A stretch of 64,000 nucleotides of DNA from Alphaproteobacteria bacterium (GTDB lineage: Bacteria; Pseudomonadota; Alphaproteobacteria; JANQMY01), in contig JANQPL010000018.1 in assembly GCA_028289425.1 (NCBI GenBank), forward strand, positions 1 to 64,000, written 5' to 3'. Below are positions 37,294-46,628 of the stretch, piece by piece; the first letter of the stretch is position 1, and the number at the start of each line of letters is the position of its first letter. The translations under genes were made by a program, and so were the position numbers. The notes under the pieces were generated by a model. That model made no database searches, had not been told where the DNA came from, and was given only the letters and a program-made list of their open reading frames with translations.

Positions 37294-38595
37294 ATGGCTT
37301 TCACGCAGCGGCGCGCGCGCCACGAGGCGGTAAATTTTTGGCCTGGCTATGTGGATGCACTGGCCACGCTTCTGCTGATCATGATCTTCCTGTTGGTGGT
37401 GTTTGCCGCCGCGCGTTTCTTCGTGCGTGAGGCGCTTTTCCTGCGCACGCAGGAGCTTGAAGAAACACGCACCCAAGTATCCACCCTGTCCACCGAACTA
37501 GACGAGCGTGCAGGACAAGTCGAAACATTGGAGGAAGATAAGAAATCCCTTGAGACCGATTTGGCGGAAACAAAGGACTCGGCTTCGCGTGCCGAGACGC
37601 GGGCAACGGAACTTGAATCGAGCGTCGCCACTTTAGAGGATGAGAAGCAGACCCAAGCCGAACGCATTGCCGCTCTGGAAACTCAGATCGCTCAAGCCAA
37701 CGCAGCCCTTGAAGATGCCAAGGCCGAAGAAGAGCGCTTGGGGGCCTTGATAGCCTCCCTCAAGGAACAAGAGGCCGCTGCCGCTGCGGAGATCGACGGC
37801 CTTAAGGCGTCCCTCGAGGCAGAGGTCACGACCGGCGAAGACCAGAAGGCCGAAATTGCGCGGCTGCTGGCATTGCTTGAAGCGGCGGACCAGGACAAGG
37901 CGCTGGCGGGGTCCGAAATCGAGACCTTAAAGGCCTCCGCCGCGCAGCAGAAAGAAGAAGGCGAAGAGGCGCAGGCGCAGCTATCGCTGCTCAATGAAGA
38001 ACTTGCAAGTCTGCGCGTCCGGCTCAAAGGGACAGAAGATGAATTAGCGGCGGCACAAGCCAAGGCCGCCGAAGACGAAGCCAAGATCAGTTCGCTCTCG
38101 CAAGAGCTTGCAGATGCGAAGGCGGCCAACGAACAGGCGCTTTCCCAATATCAATCTGAATTCTTCGCGCAATTGGCGGAAGCGTTGGGCACCCGCGAAG
38201 ACATAGAAGTCGTGGGCGACCGGTTTATTCTGCAGTCTGAGGTTTTGTTCGATTCAGGATCGGCAGTGATCAATGCCGCAGGCCAAGAAAACCTCAAAAA
38301 AATTGCTGCCGTCATGCGGGAGATTTCACGATCGATCCCCGCCGACATCAGTTGGATTTTGAGGGTTGACGGCCACTCCGACAAACAGCCCATCAGCAGT
38401 TCCCGCTTTCCCAGCAATTGGCACCTGTCCGCGGCGCGTGCGATTGCCGTCGTCCAGTTTTTGACGGATCACGGTGTGGATCCGAAGCGGTTGGTGGCGG
38501 CCGGCTTTGGCGAGTTTCAGCCGCGAGAGACGGGAGCGTCGGCCGAAGCCTACCGCCGCAACCGCCGCATCGAATTCAAGTTGACCAACAGATGA
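37294..38595 (+). CDS. MotB/OmpA-like stator partner with long coiled coil
   Basis: The 433-residue protein has a single membrane segment (about 22-43) preceded by YVD21AL, where D21 aligns with the proton-carrying aspartate of MotB and TolR. Residues 48-285 are an almost unbroken Glu/Ala/Leu coiled coil. Residues 310-433 are an OmpA peptidoglycan-binding domain (FDSGSAVIN, GHSDKQPI, NRRIEF). Its partner is the preceding MotA/TolQ-like gene. The coiled coil is far longer than in MotB and could span the periplasm. Confidence 0.87.
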   Translation: MAFTQRRARHEAVNFWPGYVDALATLLLIMIFLLVVFAAARFFVREALFLRTQELEETRTQVSTLSTELDERAGQVETLEEDKKSLETDLAETKDSASRAETRATELESSVATLEDEKQTQAERIAALETQIAQANAALEDAKAEEERLGALIASLKEQEAAAAAEIDGLKASLEAEVTTGEDQKAEIARLLALLEAADQDKALAGSEIETLKASAAQQKEEGEEAQAQLSLLNEELASLRVRLKGTEDELAAAQAKAAEDEAKISSLSQELADAKAANEQALSQYQSEFFAQLAEALGTREDIEVVGDRFILQSEVLFDSGSAVINAAGQENLKKIAAVMREISRSIPADISWILRVDGHSDKQPISSSRFPSNWHLSAARAIAVVQFLTDHGVDPKRLVAAGFGEFQPRETGASAEAYRRNRRIEFKLTNR

Positions 38596-38601
38596 CAAAA
38601 A

Positions 38602-38619
38602 AAGGGGCCCACGCCCCTT
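38602..38619 (-). terminator. Rho-independent terminator of nrdJ
   Basis: aaggggc (38602-38608) and gcccctt (38613-38619) form a 7-bp GC-rich stem with a 4-base loop. On the minus strand it is followed by five further T residues, 23 bases after the nrdJ stop. On the plus strand no T-run follows, though the hairpin may also stop transcription from the stator operon. Confidence 0.75.
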
Positions 38620-38641
38620 CTCTCTGTGTTGTGTGGGTTGT

Positions 38642-41600
38642 CTATGAACACCCGCTCGTGGCCCCACACGTATCGCACTTCATGCAGGTGCCGTTGCGCA
38701 CCAAAGTGAAGTTGCCGCATTCACCGCAGGGGTCGCCCTCATACCCTTTCATCCGCGCCGCTTGCCGAAGCAACACCGTGCTGTCTTGGTCCGGCAGGAG
38801 AGCACCATCGATATGGGCTGAAACCTCATAATCTACCGATTCACTTGCGGTAAGGTCCGACCCGACGGCCAGCGCACCGATTTCTCCGGCTGCCGCGTCT
38901 TGAGAGTCAGCAATGGCACCACCATTCATCAGGACCAGCGAACTGCGCATATAGCCGTTAGATGCAAAGCGGCGCACCACATTTTCCACCGCCGCGGGGT
39001 CCGCGTCAGGTGTACGGCCTTCGTCCTCGCCCGTGCCAAGTGCATCGAGCCTGATTTCGTCCGGTTCCACATGGGCAAGATCGTCACGGCCCAAATAGCT
39101 CACCGCAAGTTCACGGAAGACATAGTCCAGAATAGACGTGGCGTTCTTGATGGTGTCGTTTCCTTGCACCAAACCTGCGGGTTCAAAGCGGGTGAAGGTG
39201 AAGGCCTCCACAAACTCTTCCAGCGGTACGCCGTATTGCAGGCCGATGGAAATGGCGATCGCGAAATTATTCATCAGACTACGGAAGGCAGCACCTTCTT
39301 TGTGCATGTCGATAAATATTTCGCCGAGCTCACCTTCTTCATATTCGCCCGTGCGCAGATAAACTTTGTGCCCGCCTACGGTCGCCTTTTGGGTGTAGCC
39401 TTTGCGGCGGCTGGGGAGGCGGCGGCGGGCCTGTTCGCGTTCCCGCTCTACAATGCGTTCGACGATCCGCTCCGTGATGACCTGGGCACGAGAAGCGGCC
39501 GGCTGATCACTGGCCACTTGTTCGATGAAATCTTCTTCATCGTCATCGTCCGCACTCAGGAGAGACGCATTCAGGGGCTGACTTAGCTTGGAGCCATCGC
39601 GATATAGGGCGTTTGCCTTCAAGCCAAGGCGCCAGGACAGCATGTAACTTTGCGTGCAGTCGTCGATTGTCGCGTCGCTTGGCATGTTGATGGTCTTGGA
39701 AATTGCGCCCGAAATAAACGGCTGCGCCGCCGCCATCATGCGAATATGGCTTTCGACGGACAAGTAGCGCGTCCCCAGATGGCCGCACGGGTTCGCACAA
39801 TCGAATACGGGCAGGTGTTCCTGCTTAAGATGCGGTGCCCCCTCCAAAGTCATGGCACCGCAGCAATAAAGGTTGGCCAGGTCGATATCTTCTTTCGAAA
39901 ATCCGATGGCGGACAGAATGTCGAGCGTTGGATCGGCAAGCTGTTCCTGTGACAATCCCAAGACCATCTCGCAAAACTCGTCGCCCAGCGTGTATTTGGT
40001 GAAGGCGTAGCGCACGTCGAAGCTGGTGGCGAGCGATCCCTCGACCAAATCGAGCTGTTCGTCGGTCAGTCCTTTCGACCGCAGCAATTGATGATTGATG
40101 CCCGGTGCGTCTTCGAGCGTGCCGTGGCCGACCGCATAATCGATGATGTCGTTGATCTGGTCTTGGGCGTAGCCAAGCGTTTGCAACGCGTCGGGTACTA
40201 CCCGATTGATTATCTTGAAGTAGCCGCCCCCGGCGAGCTTCTTATACTTCACCAGAGCGAAGTCGGGCTCGATACCCGTGGTGTCGCAATCCATGACCAA
40301 GCCAATAGTGCCCGTGGGCGCAATGACAGTGGTCTGCGCATTGCGGTAGCCGTGTTCTTCACCTAATGACAAGGCGCGGTCCCAGGCGTTGCGGGCCCGC
40401 TGCACCAACTCCGGCTCGGGGCATAGGTCAATGTTGAGCGCAACGGGCGGTGTGTTGAGGGCCTCATAGCCGCTGGTTTCGCCGTAAGTAGCGCGCCGAT
40501 GGTTTCTGATAACCCTCAGCATGGACTCTTCATTGTGCCAATATTCAGGAAAAGCCTCGAGCCGCTGAGCAATTTCCGCCGACGTAGCATAGGCCGTGCC
40601 TGTCATAAGCGCGGTGATTGCGCCACAAAGGGTCCGGCCTTCGTCGCTATCGTAGGAAAGGCCCGACGACATGAGCAGGCCGCCGATATTCGCAAAACCA
40701 AGTCCCAACGTGCGGTATTTGTACGATAGCTCGGCGATTTCCTTGGACGGGAACTGCGCCATCATCACAGAGATTTCAAGGACGAGGGTCCACAGTCTTA
40801 CGGCGTGTTCAAATCCGTGTGCATCGAACGACTTGTCGTCGTTGCGGAAGGCCAACAGGTTGAGCGAGGCGAGATTGCAGGCCGTGTTGTCCAAGAACAT
40901 ATATTCCGAACACGGATTAGACGCGCGGATTTCGCCGGCCGCCGGACATGTATGCCAATCGTTGATGGTTGTGTGGAATTGGATGCCCGGATCGGCGCAT
41001 GCCCAGGCCGCGTATCCAACCTTTTCCCACAGATCTTTGGCATTGATCTCTTTGTGAACGGCGCCATCCGTCCGCCGCTTAAGCGCCCACTGCTTACCCG
41101 CTTCCACCGACTGGAGAAACTCGTCCGTAACGCGTATGGAATTGTTTGAGTTTTGACCCGCCACGGTGAGGTAGGCGTCGCTGTCCCAATCCGTGTCATA
41201 GGTGCGAAAATCGATGCTGGTGTAGCCTTGTTTGGCAAACTGAATGACGCGGCCAATGTAATTCTCTGGAACCATGGCGCGTCGCGCCGCCTTGATCTCC
41301 CGCTTCAGCGCTACGTTCTTTTTGGGATCAAAGCAATCGTCACCGTCGCCCTCGCAATTGATGCATGCGCGCATCACGGCAGAAAGATGTTTCTCCGAGA
41401 CCTTTGAGCCGGTCACCAGGGCGGCAACTTTTTGCTCTTCTATGACCTTCCATTCGACGAAGTCTTCGATGTCGGGATGGTCCACGTCGACCACAACCAT
41501 TTTGGCGGCGCGCCTTGTGGTGCCGCCCGATTTGATGGCCCCGGCCGCCCGGTCGCCGATCTTTAGGAAGCTCATCAGGCCGGAGGATTTGCCGCCGCCG

Positions 41601-42319
41601 GAAAGCGGTTCATTCTCGCCCCGAATATGGGAAAAATTAGTGCCGGTGCCCGAGCCGTATTTGAACAAGCGCGCCTCGCGCACCCACAAATCCATGATGC
41701 CGCCTTCATTGACTAGGTCGTCATTGACGCTCTGAATGAAGCAGGCGTGCGGCTGCGGGCGTTCATAGGCGCTTTCTGATTGGGCCAGGCGTCCGGTGGC
41801 GTGGTGCACATAGTGATGGCCTTGCGCCGGCCCATCGATGCCATAGGCCCAATGGAGCCCAGTGTTGAACCATTGGGGGCTGTTGGGCGCGACCCGTTGC
41901 GTGGCCAGCATGTAGCGCAGCTCGTCGAAAAAGATGCGCGCGTCTTCTTCGCTCTCAAAGTAATTGCCTTTCCAGCCCCAATAGGTCCACGTGCCCGCCA
42001 GACGGTCGAAGACCTGCCGCGCGTCGGTCTCGGATCCGAAGGTGACGTCCGGTCCGCTATCGGGCACATGGCGCCACAACCATTCCGGAACGGCGTTTTC
42101 TGCAACCGGCTTAAGTTTCGAGGCAACGCCCGCCTTTCGAAAGTATTTTTGGGCCAATATATCGGCGGCCACCTGGCTCCAGCTTGCCGGCACTTCGATC
42201 TCGTCAAGTTTGAAGACCAATGAGCCGTCGGGATTTCTGATTTCACTATTGGTTTTTTTGAACTCAAGCCCTTCGTAAGGCGACACACCATCCTTCGTAA
42301 AGCGACGCGAAAAGCGCAT
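38642..42319 (-). CDS. nrdJ: Vitamin B12-dependent (class II) ribonucleotide reductase
   Basis: NrdJ converts ribonucleotides to deoxyribonucleotides using adenosylcobalamin as radical source, with or without oxygen. The 1225-residue protein has the NPCSE motif with C470 and the downstream CNLASLNL segment. The [20 protein letters not shown] block and an acidic linker (DDDDEEDF) lie before a C-terminal region ending in a cysteine-rich zinc ribbon ([13 protein letters not shown], final CS). It has its own promoter region and a terminator. No cobalamin riboswitch precedes it. Confidence 0.97.
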   Translation of the reverse strand: MRFSRRFTKDGVSPYEGLEFKKTNSEIRNPDGSLVFKLDEIEVPASWSQVAADILAQKYFRKAGVASKLKPVAENAVPEWLWRHVPDSGPDVTFGSETDARQVFDRLAGTWTYWGWKGNYFESEEDARIFFDELRYMLATQRVAPNSPQWFNTGLHWAYGIDGPAQGHHYVHHATGRLAQSESAYERPQPHACFIQSVNDDLVNEGGIMDLWVREARLFKYGSGTGTNFSHIRGENEPLSGGGKSSGLMSFLKIGDRAAGAIKSGGTTRRAAKMVVVDVDHPDIEDFVEWKVIEEQKVAALVTGSKVSEKHLSAVMRACINCEGDGDDCFDPKKNVALKREIKAARRAMVPENYIGRVIQFAKQGYTSIDFRTYDTDWDSDAYLTVAGQNSNNSIRVTDEFLQSVEAGKQWALKRRTDGAVHKEINAKDLWEKVGYAAWACADPGIQFHTTINDWHTCPAAGEIRASNPCSEYMFLDNTACNLASLNLLAFRNDDKSFDAHGFEHAVRLWTLVLEISVMMAQFPSKEIAELSYKYRTLGLGFANIGGLLMSSGLSYDSDEGRTLCGAITALMTGTAYATSAEIAQRLEAFPEYWHNEESMLRVIRNHRRATYGETSGYEALNTPPVALNIDLCPEPELVQRARNAWDRALSLGEEHGYRNAQTTVIAPTGTIGLVMDCDTTGIEPDFALVKYKKLAGGGYFKIINRVVPDALQTLGYAQDQINDIIDYAVGHGTLEDAPGINHQLLRSKGLTDEQLDLVEGSLATSFDVRYAFTKYTLGDEFCEMVLGLSQEQLADPTLDILSAIGFSKEDIDLANLYCCGAMTLEGAPHLKQEHLPVFDCANPCGHLGTRYLSVESHIRMMAAAQPFISGAISKTINMPSDATIDDCTQSYMLSWRLGLKANALYRDGSKLSQPLNASLLSADDDDEEDFIEQVASDQPAASRAQVITERIVERIVEREREQARRRLPSRRKGYTQKATVGGHKVYLRTGEYEEGELGEIFIDMHKEGAAFRSLMNNFAIAISIGLQYGVPLEEFVEAFTFTRFEPAGLVQGNDTIKNATSILDYVFRELAVSYLGRDDLAHVEPDEIRLDALGTGEDEGRTPDADPAAVENVVRRFASNGYMRSSLVLMNGGAIADSQDAAAGEIGALAVGSDLTASESVDYEVSAHIDGALLPDQDSTVLLRQAARMKGYEGDPCGECGNFTLVRNGTCMKCDTCGATSGCS

Positions 42320-42489
42320 GAAATCCTCTTAAATCTTGAAGAAAGAGCCTTGAAAACGACGCTTTAGGACGAGTTCCCCAGCCGCCCAAAACGTCATTTT
42401 TCGGCGTTACCAACCCAAACCCGATTGTGAGCTAATGAAGTGCTTGGTCAGACGGCAGTGCGTGGGAAACAAAAACCACCGCCTGCCAA

Positions 42490-42536
42490 ACACCAAATAT
42501 AGACCTCCAGCCCTCAACGGATACAAAGTCTAGAAA
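42490..42536 (-). promoter_or_regulatory. Candidate NrdR tandem boxes of nrdJ
   Basis: Two sites resemble the NrdR box ACACWATATATWGTGT: 42490-42505 (acaccaaatatagacc, 11/16) and 42521-42536 (atacaaagtctagaaa, 9/16). Their starts are exactly 31 bases apart, about three helical turns, which is the spacing usual for NrdR. The second box overlaps the predicted -10 element. NrdR represses ribonucleotide reductase genes when dATP/ATP is high. Each match alone is weak. Confidence 0.35.
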
Positions 42537-42555
42537 AGCCGTTTTCGGGTTGCAA
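42527..42555 (-). promoter_or_regulatory. Candidate sigma-70-type promoter of nrdJ
   Basis: On the minus strand TTGCAA (42555-42550) and TAGACT (42532-42527) are separated by 17 bases, each matching 4 of 6 consensus positions. The transcript would carry a leader of about 200 bases before the nrdJ ATG. Overlap with the second NrdR-like box makes the pair more plausible than either element alone. Confidence 0.35.
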
Positions 42556-42955
42556 CTACATTTTGGTTAAAACGGTTGAGTGACCCCAAAATGTGGGATT
42601 TGCACAGAAATTTTGGGCGGGCACTTGGTGAGCTAAATCAACGCCTTAATTCGAGGTTCTGAGTCCCAAACTTTGAAAATTTTTTTTCTTGTGCGGACGG
42701 TCATGAAGTGGCAACCGGACCACGGCAAAATGCGGTCCCTGAAGGCGCAGAATTAAGACCGTCGGACTAAATCGCTGGACCGGAAATGAAATCGACATTT
42801 GCAACGCTGGGTCACCGTACGCGCGAGCAATCGCCCAATGAGTCGAGCGGCCAGGGCGTTCGCGCTGGACTGTGTCTTTTGGCAATGCAATATTCCGCCG
42901 GGAATCAGCGGGCGGCAAGAATTGCTGAAGATCTTCGAAGACACTGGAAGTAGTT

Positions 42956-43351
42956 ATGGGTCTTTTCTCTGAGATATTTGTTTGGTGGCGGGGGCAGACC
43001 ATAGGCACCCGGCTGTTCACCATGCGCAAAGGCGTCTTTGTCGGGGAGGACGAACAAGGCAACAAATATTATGAGGAGAAGAAGCCGCGCTACAACGGCA
43101 TGAAGCGGCGCTGGGTTCTATACAATGGCGAGGCCGAGGCATCCAAGGTGCCGCCTGATTGGCACGGCTGGCTACACTACACGTTCGACGAGCCGCCGAC
43201 GGTCGATCCCTTCAAGATCAAATCTTGGGAAAAAGAGCATGTGCCAAATCAAACGGGCACGCCTAACGCCTATCGTCCGGCAGGTAGTCTTTATCGTTCA
43301 GGACAACGGCCGGAAGCGACCGGCGACTATGAAGCCTGGCAGCCCGAGTAA
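42956..43351 (+). CDS. NDUFA12-like accessory subunit of NADH:ubiquinone oxidoreductase
   Basis: The 131-residue protein matches the 17.2-kDa (NDUFA12/B17.2) family, an accessory subunit of complex I found in Alphaproteobacteria and mitochondria. Visible family features are TRLFTMRKG, VGEDEQGNKYYEEKK, RRWVLYNGE and the PPDWHGWLHYTFDEPP block. It acts on the inner face of the membrane arm junction. It is far from a nuo operon here, which is usual. mlaD and the DUF2155 gene follow on the same strand, a common alphaproteobacterial order. Confidence 0.93.
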   Translation: MGLFSEIFVWWRGQTIGTRLFTMRKGVFVGEDEQGNKYYEEKKPRYNGMKRRWVLYNGEAEASKVPPDWHGWLHYTFDEPPTVDPFKIKSWEKEHVPNQTGTPNAYRPAGSLYRSGQRPEATGDYEAWQPE

Positions 43352-43397
43352 CGGACAAAAGGGAAGGGCGCCTGTGGCCCTTTGAGGAGAGTAGTAG

Positions 43398-43862
43398 ATG
43401 GCAAACAACATGGTGGAAACGCTGGTGGGGGCCGTGGTCATATTTGTGGCCGGTGCGTTTTTGTTCTTCGCCTATACCACCGCCGACGTGGCTGATGTGG
43501 CGGGCTACAGTGTCACGGCGGATTTTGACAGTGTGGATGGTTTGACAGTCGGCAGCGATGTCAGAATGTCGGGCATCAAGATCGGCACCGTGACATCGCA
43601 AGAACTTGATCCGAATACCTATCTGGCGCGCGTGACCATGTCGATCGACCCGAAAGTGCAATTGCCAGACGACTCCTCGATCAAGATCACCGCCGAAGGC
43701 TTGCTCGGTGGCAATTACCTGTCCATCGAACCGGGCGGCAGCGAAGACTTGATTGCGGATGGCGGCAAAATTCAGTTCACCCAAGGGTCGATCGATCTCA
43801 TCGGCCTGGTCGGTCAAGCGATATTCAGCGCCGGGGGCAGCTCTGACGACAGTGACGAATAG
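43398..43862 (+). CDS. mlaD: Phospholipid transport protein MlaD (MCE domain)
   Basis: MlaD is the substrate-binding MCE-domain protein of the Mla system, which moves phospholipids between the outer and inner membranes. The 154-residue protein has one N-terminal membrane anchor (about 8-27) and an MCE domain (about 37-118, with DGLTVGSDVRMSGIKIGTV and the LLGGNYLSIEPGG segment). No mlaE or mlaF is adjacent, so the permease and ATPase must be encoded elsewhere. Confidence 0.93.
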   Translation: MANNMVETLVGAVVIFVAGAFLFFAYTTADVADVAGYSVTADFDSVDGLTVGSDVRMSGIKIGTVTSQELDPNTYLARVTMSIDPKVQLPDDSSIKITAEGLLGGNYLSIEPGGSEDLIADGGKIQFTQGSIDLIGLVGQAIFSAGGSSDDSDE

Positions 43863-43988
43863 CGGCGAAAGATCACAGTTTTGCCATGTGCATCGGCGAC
43901 TAAAGGGAATGGCAAGGCATTGTCTTGGGGTGCTTGTCAGGTAAACTGAGTGAAGTAGGGGCACAGCACATGCATTCCGGCTTCTCTA

Positions 43989-44025
43989 GAGCCGTTTTGC
44001 TTTTCCAAGAAAACCAAAACGGCTC
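43989..44025. repeat. Long hairpin, left half of a composite intergenic repeat
   Basis: gagccgttttg (43989-43999) pairs perfectly with caaaacggctc (44015-44025). After one C-C mismatch, tttt (44001-44004) pairs with aaaa (44010-44013) around the loop ccaag. No T-run follows on either strand, so it is not a standard terminator. Confidence 0.75.
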
Positions 44026-44041
44026 CAGATTCTTTGTTTGC

Positions 44042-44085
44042 GCGTTTCCGGATAGTGAACCGGATTCCACTTCACCTGGAAACGC
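44042..44085. repeat. Right half of the composite intergenic repeat
   Basis: gcgtttcc (44042-44049) pairs with ggaaacgc (44078-44085), with gtgaa (44055-44059) and ttcac (44071-44075) inside. An alternative inner stem tccgg/ccgga (44047-44051, 44060-44064) also exists. Together with 43989-44025 and the ttctttg linker it resembles the palindromic repeats scattered through Hyphomicrobiales genomes. That family link is from memory. Confidence 0.6.
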
Positions 44086-44103
44086 TATAGGGGGATCATC
44101 GCA

Positions 44104-44685
44104 ATGAAAGCAGAAGCGCCTTTTCGTGTTCTGAGGCGATCGTGCGGTTTGGCATTTGCAATCGCCGGCGCCGTTGGGCTTGCAGTCGCGCTGCCTCAAT
44201 CACCGAACGCCCAAGAAGAAGGCGGCATTTCGATCGGGCCGGCAGCGCCTGCAGATGAAGCGGCGCCGGAAGTGCAATTACGCGTCGAAGAGCCCAAGCC
44301 TGCACCAGGACCCAGCCAGGAAGCTTTGCAGCAAATGGTGGAAACCGAAGGTGGTGCCGTCTACCGGGGGCTCGATAAGATTACGGCGCGGGTGTCCACG
44401 GTCTATGCGCCAATTGATGAGGTTGTTTCTTTCGGGTCGCTGCGTTTCGTAACCCGTCAATGCAACAAGCGTCCGCCGGAAGAAACACCAGAAAAGACCG
44501 CGTTCTTAGAAGTAAAAGACGTCAAGCCCGACCAAAGCGAAGAAGACCTCTTTACGGGTTGGATGTTTGCCTCGAGCCCTGCGTTGAATGCGTTGGAGCA
44601 TCCGGTCTACGACATTTGGCTGATCGATTGCATAATCCTCGAGCCTGAAATACTCGACGAAAGTGACGTGAATTCGGCTGGCTGA
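44104..44685 (+). CDS. DUF2155 domain-containing secreted protein
   Basis: The 193-residue protein has a signal peptide (hydrophobic 18-32, cleavage near PNAQE), a Pro/Ala/Glu-rich linker (about 40-75) and the DUF2155 domain (about 85-180, with GLDKITARVST, GSLRFVTRQCNKRPPEE and FTGWMFASSPALNALEHPVYDIWLI). The two cysteines in the domain may form a disulfide. Function is unknown. It is conserved next to aat and the NDUFA12 gene across Alphaproteobacteria. Its last 79 bases overlap the convergent aat gene. Confidence 0.9.
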   Translation: MKAEAPFRVLRRSCGLAFAIAGAVGLAVALPQSPNAQEEGGISIGPAAPADEAAPEVQLRVEEPKPAPGPSQEALQQMVETEGGAVYRGLDKITARVSTVYAPIDEVVSFGSLRFVTRQCNKRPPEETPEKTAFLEVKDVKPDQSEEDLFTGWMFASSPALNALEHPVYDIWLIDCIILEPEILDESDVNSAG

Positions 44686-45257
44686 GCCACCGCCCCTCGC
44701 AACAATTGCTGATATTTGTCGCGAGTAATCTCGCAAGCACCGAATTGTGAAAGGTGCTCCGTCAAAAATTGCGTGTCGAGCAACTTAAAACCACCTGATT
44801 TGAGCTGAGCGACTAGGCGTACCAAAGCGACCTTGCTGGCGTCGCGCGCGTGGCTAAACATACTCTCACCAAAAAATGCTGCCCCCAGCGAGACGCCGTA
44901 AAGGCCCCCGACCATCTTTCCGTCGTGCCAGGTTTCAACGCTGTGCGCATGACCCATTTCGTGCAGCGCTGTGTAGTTCTTGATGATGTCGTCGTTGATC
45001 CAGGTGCTTAGCCGTTCAGAACGGCGTTCGGCGCATGCCTCAATGGTTGCGCCGAAATCCGCATCGATGGTTGTCTTGAACTTGTCTGCGCGAATGGTCC
45101 TCGCGAGACGCCGGGGAACGTGAAATTCGTCGAGCGGGATGATGCCGCGCACCTCCGGGTCGACCCAAAAAACAGTGGGATCGTCGCGGTCTTCGCCCAT
45201 GGGAAACACCCCATACGCGTAGGCGCGCAATAGAAGATCTGGCGATAGGGCCGGCAT
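44607..45257 (-). CDS. aat: Leucyl/phenylalanyl-tRNA-protein transferase
   Basis: Aat adds Leu or Phe to proteins that start with Lys or Arg, marking them for degradation by the ClpS-ClpAP N-degron pathway. The 216-residue protein has the family's LLRAYAYGVFPMGE start, DEFHVPRRLART, and GLYGVSLGAAFFGESMFS motifs. It ends in the usual LQSI-type tail (here MQSISQMS). The start is three bases after the accC stop, the end of the aroQ-accB-accC-aat transcript. Confidence 0.95.
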   Translation of the reverse strand: MPALSPDLLLRAYAYGVFPMGEDRDDPTVFWVDPEVRGIIPLDEFHVPRRLARTIRADKFKTTIDADFGATIEACAERRSERLSTWINDDIIKNYTALHEMGHAHSVETWHDGKMVGGLYGVSLGAAFFGESMFSHARDASKVALVRLVAQLKSGGFKLLDTQFLTEHLSQFGACEITRDKYQQLLRGAVAQPAEFTSLSSSISGSRIMQSISQMS

Positions 45258-45260
45258 GCG

Positions 45261-46604
45261 TTATGCGGCTTCTGACAAAAACTCTTCAAGCCAGTGAATG
45301 TGGTAATCGCCATTCACAAAGTCCGGATGATTGATCAGGTCCAGGAACAGAGGAATGGTTGTGTCAATGCCGACCACGACAATTTCCTGCAGTGCGCGCT
45401 TCAGGCGCATCAGGCATTCGTTCCGGTTTCGTCCGTGTACGATGAGTTTACCGATCAGGCTGTCGTAGTATGGCGGAATGCGATAGCCGGAATAGACAGC
45501 CGAGTCGATCCGCACACCTAATCCACCCGGCGCATGAAAGTCGCGGATGAGGCCCGGTGACGGTGTGAATGTCTTTGGATTTTCAGCGTTCACGCGGCAC
45601 TCAATGGCGTGGCCGTAATAGGTCACATCTTCCTGATCGAAGGACAGGGGCATGCCGTCGGCGATGCGGATCTGTTCCCGCACCAAATCAAGCCCGGTGA
45701 TCATTTCCGTCACGGGATGTTCCACTTGGAGGCGGGTGTTCATTTCAATGAAATAAAACTCGCCGTTCTCATAAAGGAACTCGACGGTGCCGACGCCCAA
45801 ATATCCAATCTGTGACAGCGCCGTCGTCACGACGTTGCCAATGCGTTCGCGTTCCTGATCGTTGAGCGCCGGTGACCGTGCTTCTTCAAGAACCTTCTGG
45901 TGACGCCGTTGGAGAGAACAATCCCGCTCACCCAAATGCAGGACCTTGCCGTTGGAATCGCCGATGATCTGCACTTCGATGTGCCGGGGCCGCCCCAGAT
46001 ATTTCTCGATATAGATCGCGTCATCGTTAAAGGCAGCCTTGGATTCCGCCTTTGCGGTGGAGATCGCTTCCTCCAAATCATCGGCGGTACGGGCAATTTT
46101 CATACCGCGGCCCCCGCCGCCGGCAGCTGCTTTGATCAGCAACGGATAGCCCACATCGGCGGCCACGGCCCGTGCTTGCTCGTCACTGGTCACGGCCCCA
46201 TCGGATCCGGGTACAACGGGAATTCCAAGATTCTTGACGGTCGTTTTCGCGGTGACCTTGTCGCCCATCAGGCGAATATGCTCAGCAGACGGACCAATAA
46301 ACCCGATATCGTGCTCGTTTAGAATTTCGACAAACTTGGCATTCTCTGACAGGAAGCCGTAGCCCGGATGCACGGCCTCCGCGCCGGTGATTTCGCACGC
46401 TGAGATGATTGCCGGGATGTTGAGGTAGCTGTCGGTCGCCGCCGGAGGGCCGACACAGACACTTTCGTCGGCCAGACGCACATGCATGGCATCGGCATCG
46501 GCCGTCGAGTGGATCGCGACGGTAGAGATACCCATTTCCTGGCACGCCCGATGGACGCGAAGGGCGATTTCACCGCGATTGGCTATGAGGACTTTTTCGA
46601 ACAT
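45261..46604 (-). CDS. accC: Biotin carboxylase subunit of acetyl-CoA carboxylase
   Basis: AccC carboxylates the biotin on AccB using ATP and bicarbonate, the first step of fatty acid synthesis. The 447-residue protein has the biotin carboxylase N-domain (VLIANRGEIALRVHRA), the ATP-grasp glycine loop AAAGGGGRGMK, the EKYLGRPRHIEVQI segment, and FIEMNTRLQVEHPVTE with catalytic residues. Length is normal. It lies between accB and aat. Confidence 0.98.
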   Translation of the reverse strand: MFEKVLIANRGEIALRVHRACQEMGISTVAIHSTADADAMHVRLADESVCVGPPAATDSYLNIPAIISACEITGAEAVHPGYGFLSENAKFVEILNEHDIGFIGPSAEHIRLMGDKVTAKTTVKNLGIPVVPGSDGAVTSDEQARAVAADVGYPLLIKAAAGGGGRGMKIARTADDLEEAISTAKAESKAAFNDDAIYIEKYLGRPRHIEVQIIGDSNGKVLHLGERDCSLQRRHQKVLEEARSPALNDQERERIGNVVTTALSQIGYLGVGTVEFLYENGEFYFIEMNTRLQVEHPVTEMITGLDLVREQIRIADGMPLSFDQEDVTYYGHAIECRVNAENPKTFTPSPGLIRDFHAPGGLGVRIDSAVYSGYRIPPYYDSLIGKLIVHGRNRNECLMRLKRALQEIVVVGIDTTIPLFLDLINHPDFVNGDYHIHWLEEFLSEAA

Positions 46605-46628
46605 GGGACCGATACCCGCCGTCTTCTT

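Larger units (their letters stand above)
42320..42955. other. 636-base divergent spacer between nrdJ and the NDUFA12 homologue
   Basis: No protein-coding gene is convincing here. On the minus strand an AGAGGA ribosome binding site precedes nrdJ, and about 210-235 bases upstream lies a candidate promoter with two NrdR-like boxes, described separately. A poly-T stretch (42678-42690) is present in the plus-strand half. A 139-codon minus-strand frame that overlaps the next gene has no recognisable features. Confidence 0.5.

Noticed and set aside
36480-38595. Zorya-type defence system
   Set aside because: The MotA-like protein lacks the long tail of ZorA, and no ZorC, ZorD or ZorE-like gene follows; the next gene is nrdJ.
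42320-42955. Cobalamin riboswitch upstream of nrdJ
   Set aside because: No B12-box-like GCCACTG segment was seen on the minus strand. B12-dependent NrdJ itself is usually not riboswitch-controlled.
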